DNA from: Perilla frutescens
Lineage: Eukaryota; Streptophyta; Magnoliopsida; Lamiales; Lamiaceae
DNA length: 64,000 nt
Direction: 5' to 3'
Assembly (NCBI GenBank): GCA_026008535.1
Contig: BRKX01000011.1
Span: forward strand, 49,522,183 to 49,586,182
Shown here: positions 1 through 12,491 of the stretch, in pieces
How the letters are laid out: every line of letters begins with the position of its first letter
Position numbering within the stretch: the first letter of the stretch is position 1
Notes under the pieces: model-generated
Told to the model about the DNA's origin: nothing
The model's input: only the letters and a program-made list of their open reading frames with translations
Database searches by the model: none
Position numbers and translations under genes: made by a program

Positions 1-3
1 GCA

Positions 4-873
4 ATGGCATTTGCTGATGAACTCTTCCTCAATGGCCTAGTCATGCCTCTCAAACCCCCTCCAAGACTTCACTGTGACACTGAGTTCAGCAGCTTCAGCC
101 TAAACTCCCCTCTTTCGTCGCCCAAATCCCCAAGAACAGTATGCAGAATCCCATTTGCACGAAAGAGTTCGTGGAATGATGATTTTGATCCTTTCATGGT
201 GGCTCTGGAGAAAGTGAGGGAAGAAAAGAGAGGATGGAACAGCCACCACAGGCGGTCCAGATCATATTCACCATTCAGGGCTATGTCCAAAAGCTCGAGT
301 GCAACTGCTGATTGTCACAGTCAAGATCTTTCGATTGAAAACAGCCCGATGGAGCCAATGCCATTGCCAGCACCGAGCTACAGTGGACCCCTGGACTTCA
401 AAGGTTCAGCATACGCAAGATGGGTTCGAGACCAGACTAGACATGGGCTCAGCCCCAAGAGTCCGAGGGGATTCTTCTTCAGACAACGAGTAAGGCCTTT
501 GAAAACTGAGCAGGATGGTCTGGACAAGCCTGCTTCACCTGTAGGAAAACATGATGAAAAGAAATGTGGAAATGTTGAGGGAACTAAAGTACAGAAACTG
601 AAAGGATTACTAGTGAGGTACGCATCATTTAGAAGAGGAAACAGTGAGAGCAAGCAGACAAAGACGAGCTCAGAAACGCGGCAGACAAAGACGAGCTCAG
701 AAACGCGGAAGCTGAGTTATTTCAGTAGATTGAGCTTTAAATTAAAAGGGAATGCTCATAACAATAACAAGAAGAAGATACCTGCTGATGCAAAGATGGC
801 AGTAGTACAGTACAAGCCCTCCATAGCATTTTGCTTAGGTTATGGAGTTGGAAGCACCATGAAGGTGAAATGA
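4..873 (+). CDS. DUF1645-type protein, 5' end probably outside the window
   Basis: A 289-codon open frame runs from ATG at 4 to TGA at 871-873. It opens with ADELFLNGLVMPLKPPPRL (residues about 4-22), followed by SPKSPR, a DFDPFMVALEKVREEKRGW stretch (about 60-78) and RRSRSYSPFR (about 83-92). This order matches my recollection of the plant DUF1645 family, which is described as putative calmodulin-binding proteins of unknown function. The C-terminus is basic and Ser-rich. DUF1645 proteins usually carry a longer N-terminus before the ADELF motif, and the codon just before the ATG (GCA) is open, so the true start may lie upstream of base 1. An alternative is the related BKI1/MAKR group, which shares an ADEIF-like motif. 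No intron is needed. The molecular role is not established. Confidence 0.6.
   Translation: MAFADELFLNGLVMPLKPPPRLHCDTEFSSFSLNSPLSSPKSPRTVCRIPFARKSSWNDDFDPFMVALEKVREEKRGWNSHHRRSRSYSPFRAMSKSSSATADCHSQDLSIENSPMEPMPLPAPSYSGPLDFKGSAYARWVRDQTRHGLSPKSPRGFFFRQRVRPLKTEQDGLDKPASPVGKHDEKKCGNVEGTKVQKLKGLLVRYASFRRGNSESKQTKTSSETRQTKTSSETRKLSYFSRLSFKLKGNAHNNNKKKIPADAKMAVVQYKPSIAFCLGYGVGSTMKVK
654..707 (+). repeat. perfect 27-bp tandem duplication inside the DUF1645 gene
   Basis: Two identical 27-bp units (654-680 and 681-707) lie head to tail and encode QTKTSSETR twice. The length keeps the reading frame, so nine residues were added to the basic C-terminal half. Confidence 0.95.
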
Positions 874-1418
874 CATCAGTTGGAAGAAGCCCCTGATCAG
901 ACTCTCCTTTGCTGTACCAGAATATCGATCAATTTTAACAGTATATCCAGAAAATTGTGATTTCATCAGTTATTCATTGTAAAAATTAGTTGTTCTAATA
1001 TATAATGTGACGTTACAATCTTTTCAAGAATGACAAAGGAAACAAATACACCATTCAAATTACATTTGCCAATGTTTCCTGTTTATAATCTTGGTGCACA
1101 TTTGAGCCCCAGTGAAATTGAGAGTGAATTCTTAGAATATGAACTTCCTACAAGTAGCCTAAACAAGCTTAGCATTGTGGCCTTTTATCCAATATCTAAT
1201 TGTAATCAAATGGAGGCAACATAGACAATTGCAACAGCTTATTTCATGGAACTATTTCCTTTGAGATAGTAGGAGCAAAAAAATTGGTCCGGTTTTGGAC
1301 TGTGGTACTTGGCAAATAAAACCCCGTCTTGTACTTCTAGTTACCGCGCACTGCTTCTTGCTGAGAATTCCAGTCTTTTGGTAGAGAAAGATGGCCCTTC
1401 CGCTGAAATTTTGTTGTC
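874..1418. other. intergenic, converging 3' ends
   Basis: This AT-rich spacer lies between the 3' end of the + strand DUF1645 gene and the 3' end of the - strand F-box gene. It probably holds both 3' UTRs. Short open frames here have no recognisable motif and I see no other feature. Confidence 0.5.
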
Positions 1419-4400
1419 CTATTCCAATACTTCAGTAGGCCAGATATTCTTCCACGTGGATATCTCTTCATTGCTGCACAGTTTCCGAATCCCACCATAA
1501 AATCCATCAGCCTCATTGCCCTCCTCCCTGTGGTATCTCCTATCAACAGTTGTTGTTCTCCAACGTGAACCACGGCTGTACTGATTGAACTCCAGCACCA
1601 CGGTGTCTGCAGCACAAGTTCATTATTGAAAAGACCTTTGGTCAAAATGAGCAAGATGAAATTGCTACCATTGGGATTGGACAGCATGAGCATCTTAATT
1701 GAAAAAGAAATTTTCAAGCGGCTTGTGTGATCTCTACTTCTCCTACAAAGTAACCGAGTCGGCTAAGCCTTAAAAAATCAGAAAATATTGCATCACCAAC
1801 CACTCAGGCATGCGCTTCTACCACTACAATGAGCCAGCAGACAATACGGACAAAATTGTATTATTCTAATGTATCTAAGACTTCCACGAACACAAGGTTA
1901 AGTAGAAAGTGGTGAAGGATTCTGCTTGATCAGTATAACTAAAAACAGCAACTGAGTGAAGAGCGTATCTGCCAAAAGGGTGGAGAAAGAGACACTAATA
2001 TGCGAATCAAGCAGTTGAAAAAAGCATGACATGGCTAGCAAATACGTGCAGATATAGATAACCTGGAATGCAATACCAATAGTAAAAAAGCAGTTTTATT
2101 TATCTCTAAAGCCCGCCACTGAATAAAAGTAAGTCCTTTCTGCTTGACTGGTAATAAAAGTGCCACTGAAGCAGCACTTATGGCTTTGTTGGAGGAGATA
2201 TAACAAACTATATGTAGGATTTCTGAAAGGACTAATAGGTAGACCCACATGTTGAAAAAATGGGAGTCAAGGAAGGGCCTACTTAGAATAGATAATATTT
2301 TTTGATGATAAATATAGGACCACATTGCTAAATTGAAGCAAATGCTTCATTTCAAAGTGGTTAAGGTCAGCAAAACTAACGATAACCAGCCACCACCCGC
2401 TCAAGCTTGTCGAATTTTGATTGGATCTTCAATTGTTAAAATGATATATGCATTATATGAAATGACAACTTCTTTACGAAATTATGGAATACATGGTAGC
2501 AACTCACCGCTATCATGACATCGGCAGTAATTGGCATTCCCATCACATGTTTCCAAGTGGCCTACAATACCATACCACCAACCTGTATATATCGGTAAGA
2601 CATCAATAACAGTGAATTTAAGTATTCATTGGATCTGGTCATATATTAAGAAGAGATTGAATCCAATGGAATTGCGTTGAAAATTATACAATAAGCCTAC
2701 CATAGTTGACAAAAATTTATATCAAACAAGAACCAATATACACCTTCCATTTTCAGAAACGGTATTATGCACTCTCACGAGTCACGACTATAGTTTTTAA
2801 TATTCAAATGTTTGACAAAGAAGTTTGGATGCCAATATTATTAGGAAGAAGTCAATTAAGGTCTATTTAAGGGATGTAATTTTTATAGGAAGAAAAAAGT
2901 GTTTGCTTTATCAGTTCTTGATGGCTGTCGTGGAAATACAAGTATTTCTTTTATGAAGAATGGTATGTTAGAAATATTTCAGCTATTCCAGATTAATCAA
3001 ACGCACTACCTATCCCACCTATTTCGTCATTCTAAGAAAATGGAAACGGTCACTAACAACATTGGAGAAGAAAGTGAAAAGGTTGGATTTATATTGCTAC
3101 AAATACACACATAGGCCATAACAGCTCATTAATGGAGTGGATGTATGATACAAGCAACAACAAAAAAAAAGAACAGTACCGTATGGAAATTCTTTGTTTC
3201 TTCTCCATTGGATTTCAATATGATCCCCAGGCCGCACCTCATTTAAGCGATCAGATATATAAAGATCATGTGGAGAAGTATCGGCAGGTGGAGCTCTAAG
3301 CCTATCCCATGTTACACCACTTTCTGTTGGACTTGCTCTTCTTCCATGTGGTGGATATCTGCTAATCAACATCTAGAAAACTTTAACAATTATAAATAAT
3401 AACATAATGCCAAAAAAGTAATATTGACAATTACAAATCACAGAAAATTGTTGTCTTCCCCAAAAAAAATTCAGATATGAACAAAAACTACATACTCAGA
3501 AATCAGCAAGATACAAATATCTTGCTTAGACTATAAAAATTCTAACAACAGAATCCGTAAGGCAGTTAAATGCCAAATTTCTTTTGTCTGTCTCTCAATG
3601 ATCTTTCAGGTCCGAAATCTAATCAAATATGCGAAAACATCCCTGCTTAGTTGGCAAACGTATTTCCAATTACCTGGCATGGAAAGTGTTTGTTCGCTGA
3701 TCATAGCAAAGCTCAGCATCATAGCATGATAACATAAATCCAACATGACCATTCTGCAAATCATGCCCAACAGAAACTTCAGTACTACCAAAATGCAGTT
3801 CTCCACCAAAGGCATTCAAATAAGGAATTTATCAAGCAGTGCACAGCTAGAATTCATAACATCCGTACCTCACGGTTATAGACCTGCGCAGGGAACCAAA
3901 ATTTGCCAGACTCAAGTGCAAAATACCAAGACATGGTTGAATCCGGTGGAGGAAAGTTGCTCTTCTTGCTACAACTGGTAAAACTGGATCGAATCAATAC
4001 AAATGGCCACAGCTGAGTTAGATAGCCAACTAGGCCATTCTGTTTGCCTTGACTCGAAAAGACTGAACCTTTTCCTGAAGCAATATGCCATTGCCATTCC
4101 CTATTTGCAGCAGGGCCAACAATTTTAGACCATTTGTTTTTCATGTGCTTCTCCCACAAGTGATCACTTATGCACCTATCTCTCAAAGAAGTACACACAC
4201 TGGCCATCCTACAAAGCCCCTCCGGTGGGAGCTTCTCAAGAATGGACTCTAATACAAGGTCGGGCAAATCCAACACAGACATCTCCCATGTAGTCTCGAC
4301 ACTCTCCACCTTGGAACTAGAGTTCTTCTTTCTAGGTGACATTCTTGAAGCTAAAAGTGAGGAAATCACACCAAAACTAGTGCTCCTAATTAACTTGATA

Positions 4401-4540
4401 AACCGAAAAAATGACAAGTCCTTCCAAAAACAGAGAGACAGCAATCTCATCTCATGAGCCCAAGGTGGGAGTGGCTTGACAGAAAGAGAGTTGTAGAAGA
4501 AGATGAAAGAGAAGCAGCAGGTGATCAAGAAGAACAACAT
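1419..4540 (-). CDS. F-box protein, At2g26850/At2g32560 type
   Basis: Five coding exons on the minus strand: 4540-3869, 3753-3674, 3358-3180, 2582-2508, 1606-1419. All junctions are GT-AG and in phase, giving 397 aa. The N-terminus (MLFFLITCC onward) is hydrophobic. The F-box follows near residues 70-115 (VLDLPDLVLESILEKLPPEG, then SDHLWEKH). Downstream are ESGKFWFPAQVYNRE, FHARYPPHGRRASP, RPGDHIEIQWRRNKEFPYG, WWYGIVGHLE and the C-terminal VVLEFNQY, EEGNEADGFYGGIRK and WPTEVLE. This is the full architecture of the plant family named above as I recall it. F-box proteins act as substrate receptors of SCF ubiquitin ligases; the target here is unknown. I chose the ATG at 4540 because the family starts with this hydrophobic leader; an in-frame upstream extension to 4696 has no family support. 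Confidence 0.9.
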
Positions 4541-6047
4541 TTGACAAAGAGGATCTAGACTCCAATCACACACACGCATATATATAAATATGGATAATAT
4601 TAAAAGGGGGTGGTCAAGAAAACTTAGACCACCAATAATGATGGGAAAGCAATGAGCATAGTTAAAAAAAATGTAATAGTAAAAAAAAAAAGACAACTCT
4701 TCTTCTTCACCGTCTCCTTGTTAAAAAAAAGGAAAAGGGATCTCCAAAATTACACCAAGAAAAGATTTTATACTGTCTTAGACGAAGCCCACCTAACCCC
4801 AATTGTGGGCCGCGTCTAAAAATTTTATAAGATGATTATCTGTAACTGTATCAAGAATTTAATATTAAGATACTCACAAAAATCAAATCTTGGCTTAACT
4901 ACACCAGTAAAATGTTAAATGTAAAAGGGAATCAGGAAAACCAACAGAAATATGAAGTTAAAATTAACTGTGTTTTTGTGATAAATTGTAAGTATAAAAA
5001 GCAAGTAGAATTTATGGTCAGAGAAGCAGATCTACCGTAAGCTTCAGAGATGAAACTCAAAACAGAAGTGCGCTAAAAAATCATGATTCAACTACAAAGA
5101 GATCACAAATTCTAGCAAAATGTTAGCTCGAGCAATAAATAAAGATGGTTCTAGCTAGAAGAAAAATAGATAGTTATAACAAAAGGGAATTCAGCAATCG
5201 CACAAATCCAATCTTGAAGTTAATCAACAAAAAAGCAGAAAATCAGAGAGGCTTTCGGGTATTCTCAAGATGGGTGAAAGAAGAAAGAGAAAGCTTGGTT
5301 TCTGCCCTTTCTCCCTCCACCCACGGAAACCCTCCCCTCTCTCTTTCTCTCTCTCTCTCTCTCTCTTCTCTGTCTCTTGAAGCTGTGAATGCAGAAAACA
5401 AGAAAACGGGCAGGTGCAAATTGCAGAATGGAAACAAACATAAAAAAAGGCAAAAACAACCGAAATATATAAAAGTATATATAACTAATCTTATAGTTTG
5501 GTCGAATGATGTGTGTTGCCGTTGTTTAACAGTTAAAAATGGCGCTTTGGAATCTGATCTTTGCGTAGATTTCGAGCAAATTTTCGGGCTCAAGGACGGC
5601 CCGCAGCTAGTTTGTTTGTGTGGAGTAAACTTCGGGCTTCCATTCATGTTTTCTTTATACAAACAAATTACAATAATAGAACTTACGATGACGCTGCGCC
5701 ATTTTTTTTTTAGATTTTATTATATACTTTACTATATTTGATTGTATGTAGGCATAATGTAGTTACTATTATTATCCTTATTATTTTGTAGGATAAATTT
5801 TACATTACACGACTCTACAAGATTGTCTTGTCAAAAATAAATAAAAAAGCCTCTACAAGATTGTGAATTTTAATCTTGTCATCGGTAATGTACGTGGAGA
5901 TTCGATTGACAGATTTGAATGAGTAGTTTGAACGAACACATTTAAGATGTTTATTTCTATTTTGTAACAATGCTCGTGGAATTATTAAAACTAAATTAAT
6001 TAAAAAATTTACAGACTAAGTGTCAAAATATAAAAATAATCGATTAA
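4541..6047. other. promoter/5' UTR side of the F-box gene, no other gene
   Basis: This holds the 5' flank of the minus-strand F-box gene. Around 5140-5740 the base composition is less AT-rich and includes a pyrimidine tract, compatible with a 5' UTR exon or core promoter. The open frames overlapping the CT repeat on both strands are low-complexity and not credible genes. Confidence 0.45.
5336..5375. repeat. (CT)n microsatellite
   Basis: A CT/GA dinucleotide run with few interruptions. Read on the minus strand it is a GA tract about 0.8 kb upstream of the F-box start codon, as is common in plant 5' UTRs and promoters. Confidence 0.9.
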
Positions 6048-6237
6048 GGGCTTGTTTACTTTAAGGATTTACAGTTGAGTGGATTGATAGTTGAGATGAT
6101 GGATAAATCATATCCCACAAATAGGCACGCAAAGCTCATTTATCACGGGCCTTGAATTATCCACCATTTTAATATCATGCAAAGTAAACATATGATAACT
6201 TCTTAATTCACCATTATCCATCAAAGTAAACAAGACC
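6048..6237. mobile_element. Tourist-like MITE, 190 bp
   Basis: The ends are GGGCTTGTTTACTTT and AAAGTAAACAAGACC, an inverted repeat with one mismatch. TAA flanks both sides (6045-6047 and 6238-6240), the target duplication of the PIF/Harbinger superfamily. No coding capacity. Confidence 0.85.
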
Positions 6238-7441
6238 TAAGTGTGAATATGAACTTTAGTTTATATACATTTGACATTGTGTATCTATCCCCTGAGGCTG
6301 TGTCATGATCCAGTAGTAGAAAAATGTGACATATTGGACTTGATCCACTTTAGGAAGTCTAATATATATATGAGCTTCTATTTAGAACCACAATTAAAAG
6401 TAATTAATTACGGAATGACACTATTGCGTGTATTTCCTGCTACCTAATTATTGACATTGTTGATTGGAATACTTAAAAAAATATATGGTTAGGCCTAAAT
6501 CGGAATTAGTTACATCTCACCTAGGCCATAATGGTGTTTCTATAGGTATTAATCAAGTATGATAATTAGTCATCATAAAAATCATTGTTTGCTTCATACT
6601 TTTTATGTTATTAAATGTTCCATTCCAACATTTTTGGCTTTCTCACCTTTTTAAGTTTCCAAATGCCACTTTTACATGTTACATCTTTTGTCTCTTCTTG
6701 CAAAAATTCCTACCTGGTATGGATGGTGTGGTTTGCAATTTTATAATTTTGATATTTTATCAATATTTTAATTTAAACATATTCTTTATAGATACATATT
6801 ATTATTGATAAGTATTATGTTAGATTACTATTTTTGTTATTTAATTTTCTGTCATATATATAGTCCAATATTTTATGTCTGCACAGTATCAATGTTCCCA
6901 CCATGCAGGAAATGGGGAATTTAAGAGTAATGAATTCTTGAGTTTTATCATAATCTTAAATCTTTGCATATTTGCATGATCTGTAATTTGTATTTTTTAT
7001 AGAATTAAAATTAATATAATGTTTAATTAGTCAAAAACTCTACATTTTTCAATTCTCTAACTCAAATGAGTTGAAAATTGAGTTTGCATAATAAAAATAG
7101 ATATCTAGATTCATGGGCGAAATACTTATTACTTACTTATCATTTATCAATGTGATGGAATATTACTCCCCCGATTAGACATCAACTTAATAGTATAAGA
7201 AGAAGAAAAGGGAAAAAAAAATCCATTGAGGATGGATACTACGGGTGAAGTGGTGTTAATGTAATTTCACCAACACCACTAGATATAAAGTTTACGCAGT
7301 GCACATCATTGAATAACGATTGTGAATTATTTTAATAATAAAAAAAAATATGAATTCATCATGTGGATAATGAATTCCGATGATCGGTATTTTTTTTTTC
7401 CGATGATCGGTATTTTGTGGGGAATTATGTCGTTTTCATAA
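6238..7441. other. AT-rich intergenic DNA
   Basis: No gene, RNA or clear repeat recognised. A short duplicated phrase (CCGATGATCGGTATTTT) occurs twice near 7377-7415. Confidence 0.4.
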
Positions 7442-8018
7442 GGGCATCTCCAAAGGAGACGCCAAATCACCATTTTGCAGCATATTTCTTCTCCAAGGGT
7501 GGCAGCATCTCTAGCGGTAAAATAGGGGGATTGGAGAGAGGGACGCTATATTTGCCATCCCTCTCTCCTGGAGCGGCATCCAATTTCTTTTCTTTTTTAA
7601 TGTTATATTTTGTTTATTATTTTATATTGTATTTTGTGTATATTATTTGTATTGTATTTTAAATAATATGTTGTAAGAATTAATATTAAAATTTATTATA
7701 TATGATAAATTTAATTAAATACAAATGGTGATACATAAAATTAAATTAGATAAAAAAATATACCAACAATAAAAAATACTAAAATAAATAAAATCACACC
7801 AACAATAAAACTACATAAAAATACTAAAAATAGATAAAAGTACATTATTTACGAAAACTTGAATTTAAATATAGATATCCATTAAATGAAATTTCATAAA
7901 TATATATGTTATCGATTATAAAATAATAATTGTAGATAAAATAAAAGGAATATTCTTGAATATTCTGCATTTTAGTGATAGTGATGTTGTATTATAGTGT
8001 AAACTGTTGGAGATGGTC
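7442..8018. mobile_element. PIF/Harbinger-type MITE, 577 bp
   Basis: The left end GGGCATCTCCAA pairs with the right end TTGGAGATGGTC. TAA target duplications lie at 7439-7441 and 8019-8021. GC-richer subterminal DNA surrounds a very AT-rich core and there is no transposase. Confidence 0.85.
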
Positions 8019-9943
8019 TAAGTGGAGTAAACAAGCACATATTCCCCCGATTTTTGGCTTTCCATAAAGGGTAGCTAATTAAAGTAATTCCCATTAAAAA
8101 ATAAGCTGCGAGGTAGAAATAAATTTGAAGATTAAGATAATGTTTGGATTATTTAGGCTTGAAAATAAAGAAAGAATTGGTGGGCTAAGGCTTGAAACGT
8201 GGCCTAACGAGGGAAACATACGATATTTCCCCCACATCCACTCAACATATATCCATCATTTTCTCATTACACTAAAAATAATTAACGTCAACCCTCCAGG
8301 AATTAAACCTTCCTACTATTCTTTTGTTTTTTTTTAGTTGCTACAATATGTTACACATGTACATATATAGTGCATTTTTCTTCTAATTTTGATGCCCCAA
8401 ATGTTTGATATTTGTAGTAGGTGCTCTTTATCATAAAATCAAATTAAAAAATGGGAATTTTTACAGCTTCAGAATTGTATGGAATAATTAAAAATTACCC
8501 AGTGTGGTCATTTTACAATTGAGACATGTCCGTGGAACAAAAATCTTAATTTTCTCGACTATCGTCAACCCAATTAACATTTTCTTCTATTTTTAATTAT
8601 GTTTCTATAATCATACCATATATAAAAATTGTCGAACTAAAATATACTTTAGTTTCCTAAAGCGATTAATTAATATTTTATGCAGCAACTCTAGTTTCGT
8701 AATATTATGGAGTAGTATTTTTAGTCTCGTAAATAATACTCCCTTCAAATTTCATGGAATTTCAATATTTTTTCCCTTGCCCTAAAATCTTGATTTTCGA
8801 TTGAAAATTCAAGATTTAGGAATTTCTAACAACACTGTCACGATTTCTGTTTATATTTCTTGCAATTTTAACTGGAAAAAACTTTAAGCTGACAACCATT
8901 TAATCAAATTTTAGTAGTCACATAAATGTAACTGGAAATTCCCAACCAATCCAAAAGTTGGGATTCTCGGTGAAAGAAAAAAGCACAATTAACGTGAAAG
9001 GATTAGAATTATACCCCAAATAATTACCACACGGAAGAAGATAAATCACATTTGGAAATAAGGTGTTGCAAGCAAACACCTAGTGGTGTTAATGAGATCT
9101 GAACTTGAGACATTTGACCTTAAACTTACATCACTCCAACACTAGATCATCTTTAACAAAACACTAATAACACTACTTTGACATTCAATGAGGAAAGACC
9201 TATAACAAAATAAGTATATAGTTATAGATACTTAATTGGGCTGCTGAATATTTAGATGGAAAGGTCGATGCTATAAGTAAGGTAGCATGCCCAGACTTGT
9301 GTTTTTATTTTTTAGTAATTTTATTAAAATATTTTTGTATTTTTTTCGGATACATCATACTTTTAAGTAAATTTTAATTATGTCGGCTCCGATTTTTTAT
9401 TTCGTCTCCTACTATGTAAACAACAATACTCTAATTTTTTTCACACGATATCGTAAAAATACATACCTATATTGTTTGCATAATAGGAGGCGGAAAAAAA
9501 ATCATGATAAACATAATTAATATCTACTAATGTCGTCATTTATATTCCTCTTTTTTTTTTTTGCAAAAGCATTTGAAAAATAATTTTAAAAAAATAAAAA
9601 ATCAAATTTGGGCTATTTAAATACTCATTTTAAGACCGGCTTAGCGAGCTAACTCGTACGGGCCGGCCGCATGTTCAATTTAGCCCATGTTGACTTTTTT
9701 TTATTCCAAAATTAAAAGTAAAAATCTATAAAAACCTGGACCTAAATCAAATTTATGCTCGAGTGACAAAAATCACAAAATGCACCCTTTTCTTTCTCAA
9801 ATTTCCCATATATGTATGTACGTATTATGTATATAAAGTGGTACTATGAGCTCGATCGATTTAATTATGTTTATGTGATATAGAAGACTTTCGAAAGAGA
9901 TCGAATTAATGTAAAATAAAAAAGAAGTCACGAAAGTCCAAGT
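8019..9943. other. AT-rich intergenic DNA
   Basis: No credible gene. Poly-A/T runs and short imperfect inverted repeats (for example near 9400-9500) only. Confidence 0.4.
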
Positions 9944-10009
9944 GAGGATGGTCTAGTGGTTGAGTGATATTTGTTTGGAAATCAAAGGTCACGGGTTCGA
10001 ATCTCCTCA
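9944..10009 (+). tRNA. tRNA-like sequence, degenerate (Ser-GGA-like) or SINE head
   Basis: An A-box-like stretch (GGTCTAGTGGTTGAGTG) and a strong B box (GGGTTCGAATC) are correctly ordered. The ends (GAGGA and TCCTC) can pair. The anticodon-loop position reads TTGGAAA, which would be GGA. At 66 nt it is short, lacks the long variable arm of a serine tRNA and has stem mismatches. It is more likely a tRNA pseudogene or the head of a tRNA-derived SINE than a working tRNA. Confidence 0.45.
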
Positions 10010-10351
10010 ATTATTTATGTAAAACGCAGATTTATTTTCATTAATCATTAATTTATATCGATCAATATGTTAGAATTCGTTGCCCAAAATACTGAAAAAT
10101 ATGAATAAGTGAAAATGTTAGAGTTATGTTGAAGTTATTGTTTTCCCTTCAACATGCAGCAGAAAAGTAATACTTTTTGCCCAAAATTTCTAAAAATCCC
10201 AATTGGGCGTTGGACACACACATGGATTAAGAGGATACTAACAGTCACTTTTTTCCCTTTAAAATGACATACAACACTCAAGTTGTATCAACCACAACTC
10301 TCAAGCAACATATCTCAAGCAACATATCTCCGACAAATACACAACCCAAAA

Positions 10352-10654
10352 ATGGCGTCTACCCCATCAAAATCTCCAAAAATCAACCTGAATAAGGAAT
10401 GGCAGGTAGAGAGCCCGACTCCTAAAGCTCTCGATATTTTGTACAAAAATCAGCGAAAGCTCAATGATGAGATGAAAGACGAGTTGAAAGAGTTCATGCG
10501 CAGATTGGTTAAAGGGGTCAATCCAAATGTTGTTAGCAACATCCTTCTTGAAGATGAACCACTAATCCAGATGTACGATTTCTTTCTTGAAGCTAGCAAG
10601 GAGGTTGAAGTGTCGTTGGTGGTGATTTCCGACTCAAGTGCTAGCCATGCTTAA
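10352..10654 (+). CDS. small hypothetical protein, 100 aa
   Basis: Single-exon frame starting MASTPSKSPKINLNKEW. A 23-codon in-frame upstream extension to 10283 exists, but the ATG at 10352 follows an A-rich leader and looks the better start. The middle (residues about 25-75) is charged and probably helical: KALDILYKNQRKLNDEMKDE, then EFMRRLVKGVN. I do not recognise a family. It is the first of three small genes between 10.3 and 12.9 kb, beside a Myb/SANT-like gene and an RNase H1 N-terminal-domain gene, which may derive from an old transposon. Confidence 0.45.
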   Translation: MASTPSKSPKINLNKEWQVESPTPKALDILYKNQRKLNDEMKDELKEFMRRLVKGVNPNVVSNILLEDEPLIQMYDFFLEASKEVEVSLVVISDSSASHA

Positions 10655-11119
10655 GGTTGTTTCTTGGATTTTGTTCGACACAATCGCCTTTTTTGTTCTT
10701 GTTCAAGTCGATAATATTATCTAGTTTATTTTGCTTATGCTTGAAGTTGACTTTTTTTGTGGTGATTGTTGTTCAAGTCGATTAGGAAGGGTTGTTGTTC
10801 AAGTCGACTTTTTTTTTTGTAGTGGTGCATGGTTGTTAATTTAATTTGGTTATGCCTCGAGTCGACTATCCTCCTTTAATTATATTTATTTAAAATTTTC
10901 GTCAATTATAATTTATAAATATAAAAAATAATATCTCAAAAAATAATCTCTAAAAAATAATATCTCAAAACATATATTAAAAAAATAAAGAGTCTCAATC
11001 TCCAAGGCAACTACATCTACATTAATGTAACCCTAAATGTTGTTCTGTAGTCTCTATAAATCACGGATTCCTCTCGATTCAATTTGACCACCATCCATTG
11101 AATCATTTTCTTCTAAAAA

Positions 11120-11623
11120 ATGGAGTGGAGTACAAATGAAGAGACTCTACTTGTTAGTCTCGTACATGCAAAGGCTGATGCCACAGATCTCTCCAAATTC
11201 ATGCTTGTTAAAGAGGTTTTCAAGTCGGTCGGGAAAACATTGTCGGAAAATTGCTCCCGTGAGTTCACGGCCGCGTGCGTTGCCAAAAAGTTCAAATATT
11301 TGCTCGATAATTGGCGTTGTTTCATATGCTTCATTACGAAGCCAGACATCTACTATGTTGAGGATAACAATTGGGTTCTACCATCGGCAGATTATATGTT
11401 GAACCACACAGAGCATGTGAGAATCTCTCCATTGCTATTCCATTCATTTAGAACACATTAGACTTATTCTCTAACATTGTATTTTTGTTAGGAATCATTC
11501 AAGAACAAATCTTTTCGCATCCATGACATGCCTAATTTTAATGTTTTAGGAGAATTGTTTGAGTTTTATGGCATGGAGGGAATTGATTTTCAATTGATGA
11601 GCTTGGAGCTTGAAGATGCCTAA
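11120..11623 (+). CDS. Myb/SANT-like (Myb_DNA-bind_3 type) small protein
   Basis: Two exons, 11120-11416 and 11492-11623, joined in phase by a GTGAGA...TTAG intron, give 142 aa. Residues 1-95 have the pattern of plant Myb/SANT-like DNA-binding domains: W3 and E7 (EWSTNEETLLVSLVHAKADA), a central F/V helix, then AACVAKKFKYLLDNWRCF and a late W (NNWVLPSADY). The domain occurs in PIF/Harbinger-associated proteins and L10-interacting MYB-like proteins. The second exon (FRIHDMPNFNVLGELFEFYG) is short, whereas family members usually continue for 150 residues or more. It could be a trimmed gene or a relic of a transposon accessory protein. No TIR pair enclosing it was found. Confidence 0.6.
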
Positions 11624-12491
11624 TTTCATTATGCTTTATTTATGTTAATGTATTTTAGACCTTACTATGCTGCTTCAATATGCTTTATTCGTGTTAATTG
11701 CACCTTTTATTTCATTTAAATATATTTAATGGTGCCATTTTCCAGTTGTCACTATTGTATTGCATGCAAATTTGCAATGATTACCTATAAAATTTTCAAT
11801 CAAACTATCAAAGGAAGCAACATTAAGCTTGAGAGACACCATATTTGCAGGCTCGATGCATTGGTATTCATTGCATTAGTATTCAATGCATTGCATGCAC
11901 TCAATTGCCTCGATAATTAAAAAAATTAAATAAAGAATTAATCATATTTAATTAGCATGACAACCGATTTCTGATTGGTTAGTTGGGCGGTGATGGGAGG
12001 TGGAGTATCTATGAAGAAACTTAACGAAAATTTTGATTGGTTACTTTGGGCGGTGCTTTGGAGAGAAATTTAATTGGTCGACTCATTTGTTCTTACTTTC
12101 AATTTTAATTTTACTTAGGTAATTCACTAAAGTTTGTATGCTACAATAATAATTTCCGACTTATCATTTGACTATGCTTTAAGGGCATATATATACATCT
12201 TAGTGGTTAATGAAAATAAAATGAAATTAATTACAACGTGACTAATGTCACTGTTTTATGCTCCGGTCCTTCATTGTCAAAATTATTCCCAAACTATCAA
12301 AGGAAGTCTTTAATTATGCGAATTAAAATAGTGCAGCACAATTATAATTACATTTACTTAAACATATAAGTGTACTTTTTCCCGACATAATTAAAATTAG
12401 ACTTAAACAAATCTTACACACATTACACACGATTCCAAGAACAAAAACTTGCATTTCATGTTGCAAACATTCTGCAATACTTGCATTTCAT

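Noticed and set aside
4541..4696. N-terminal extension of the F-box frame
   Set aside because: Related proteins start with the hydrophobic leader at the ATG at 4540. The extension encodes Phe/Tyr/Ile-rich sequence from AT-rich DNA.
5145..5741. 198-aa frame spanning the CT repeat
   Set aside because: The translation is dominated by Ser-Leu repeats from the microsatellite. There is no motif and no splice context.
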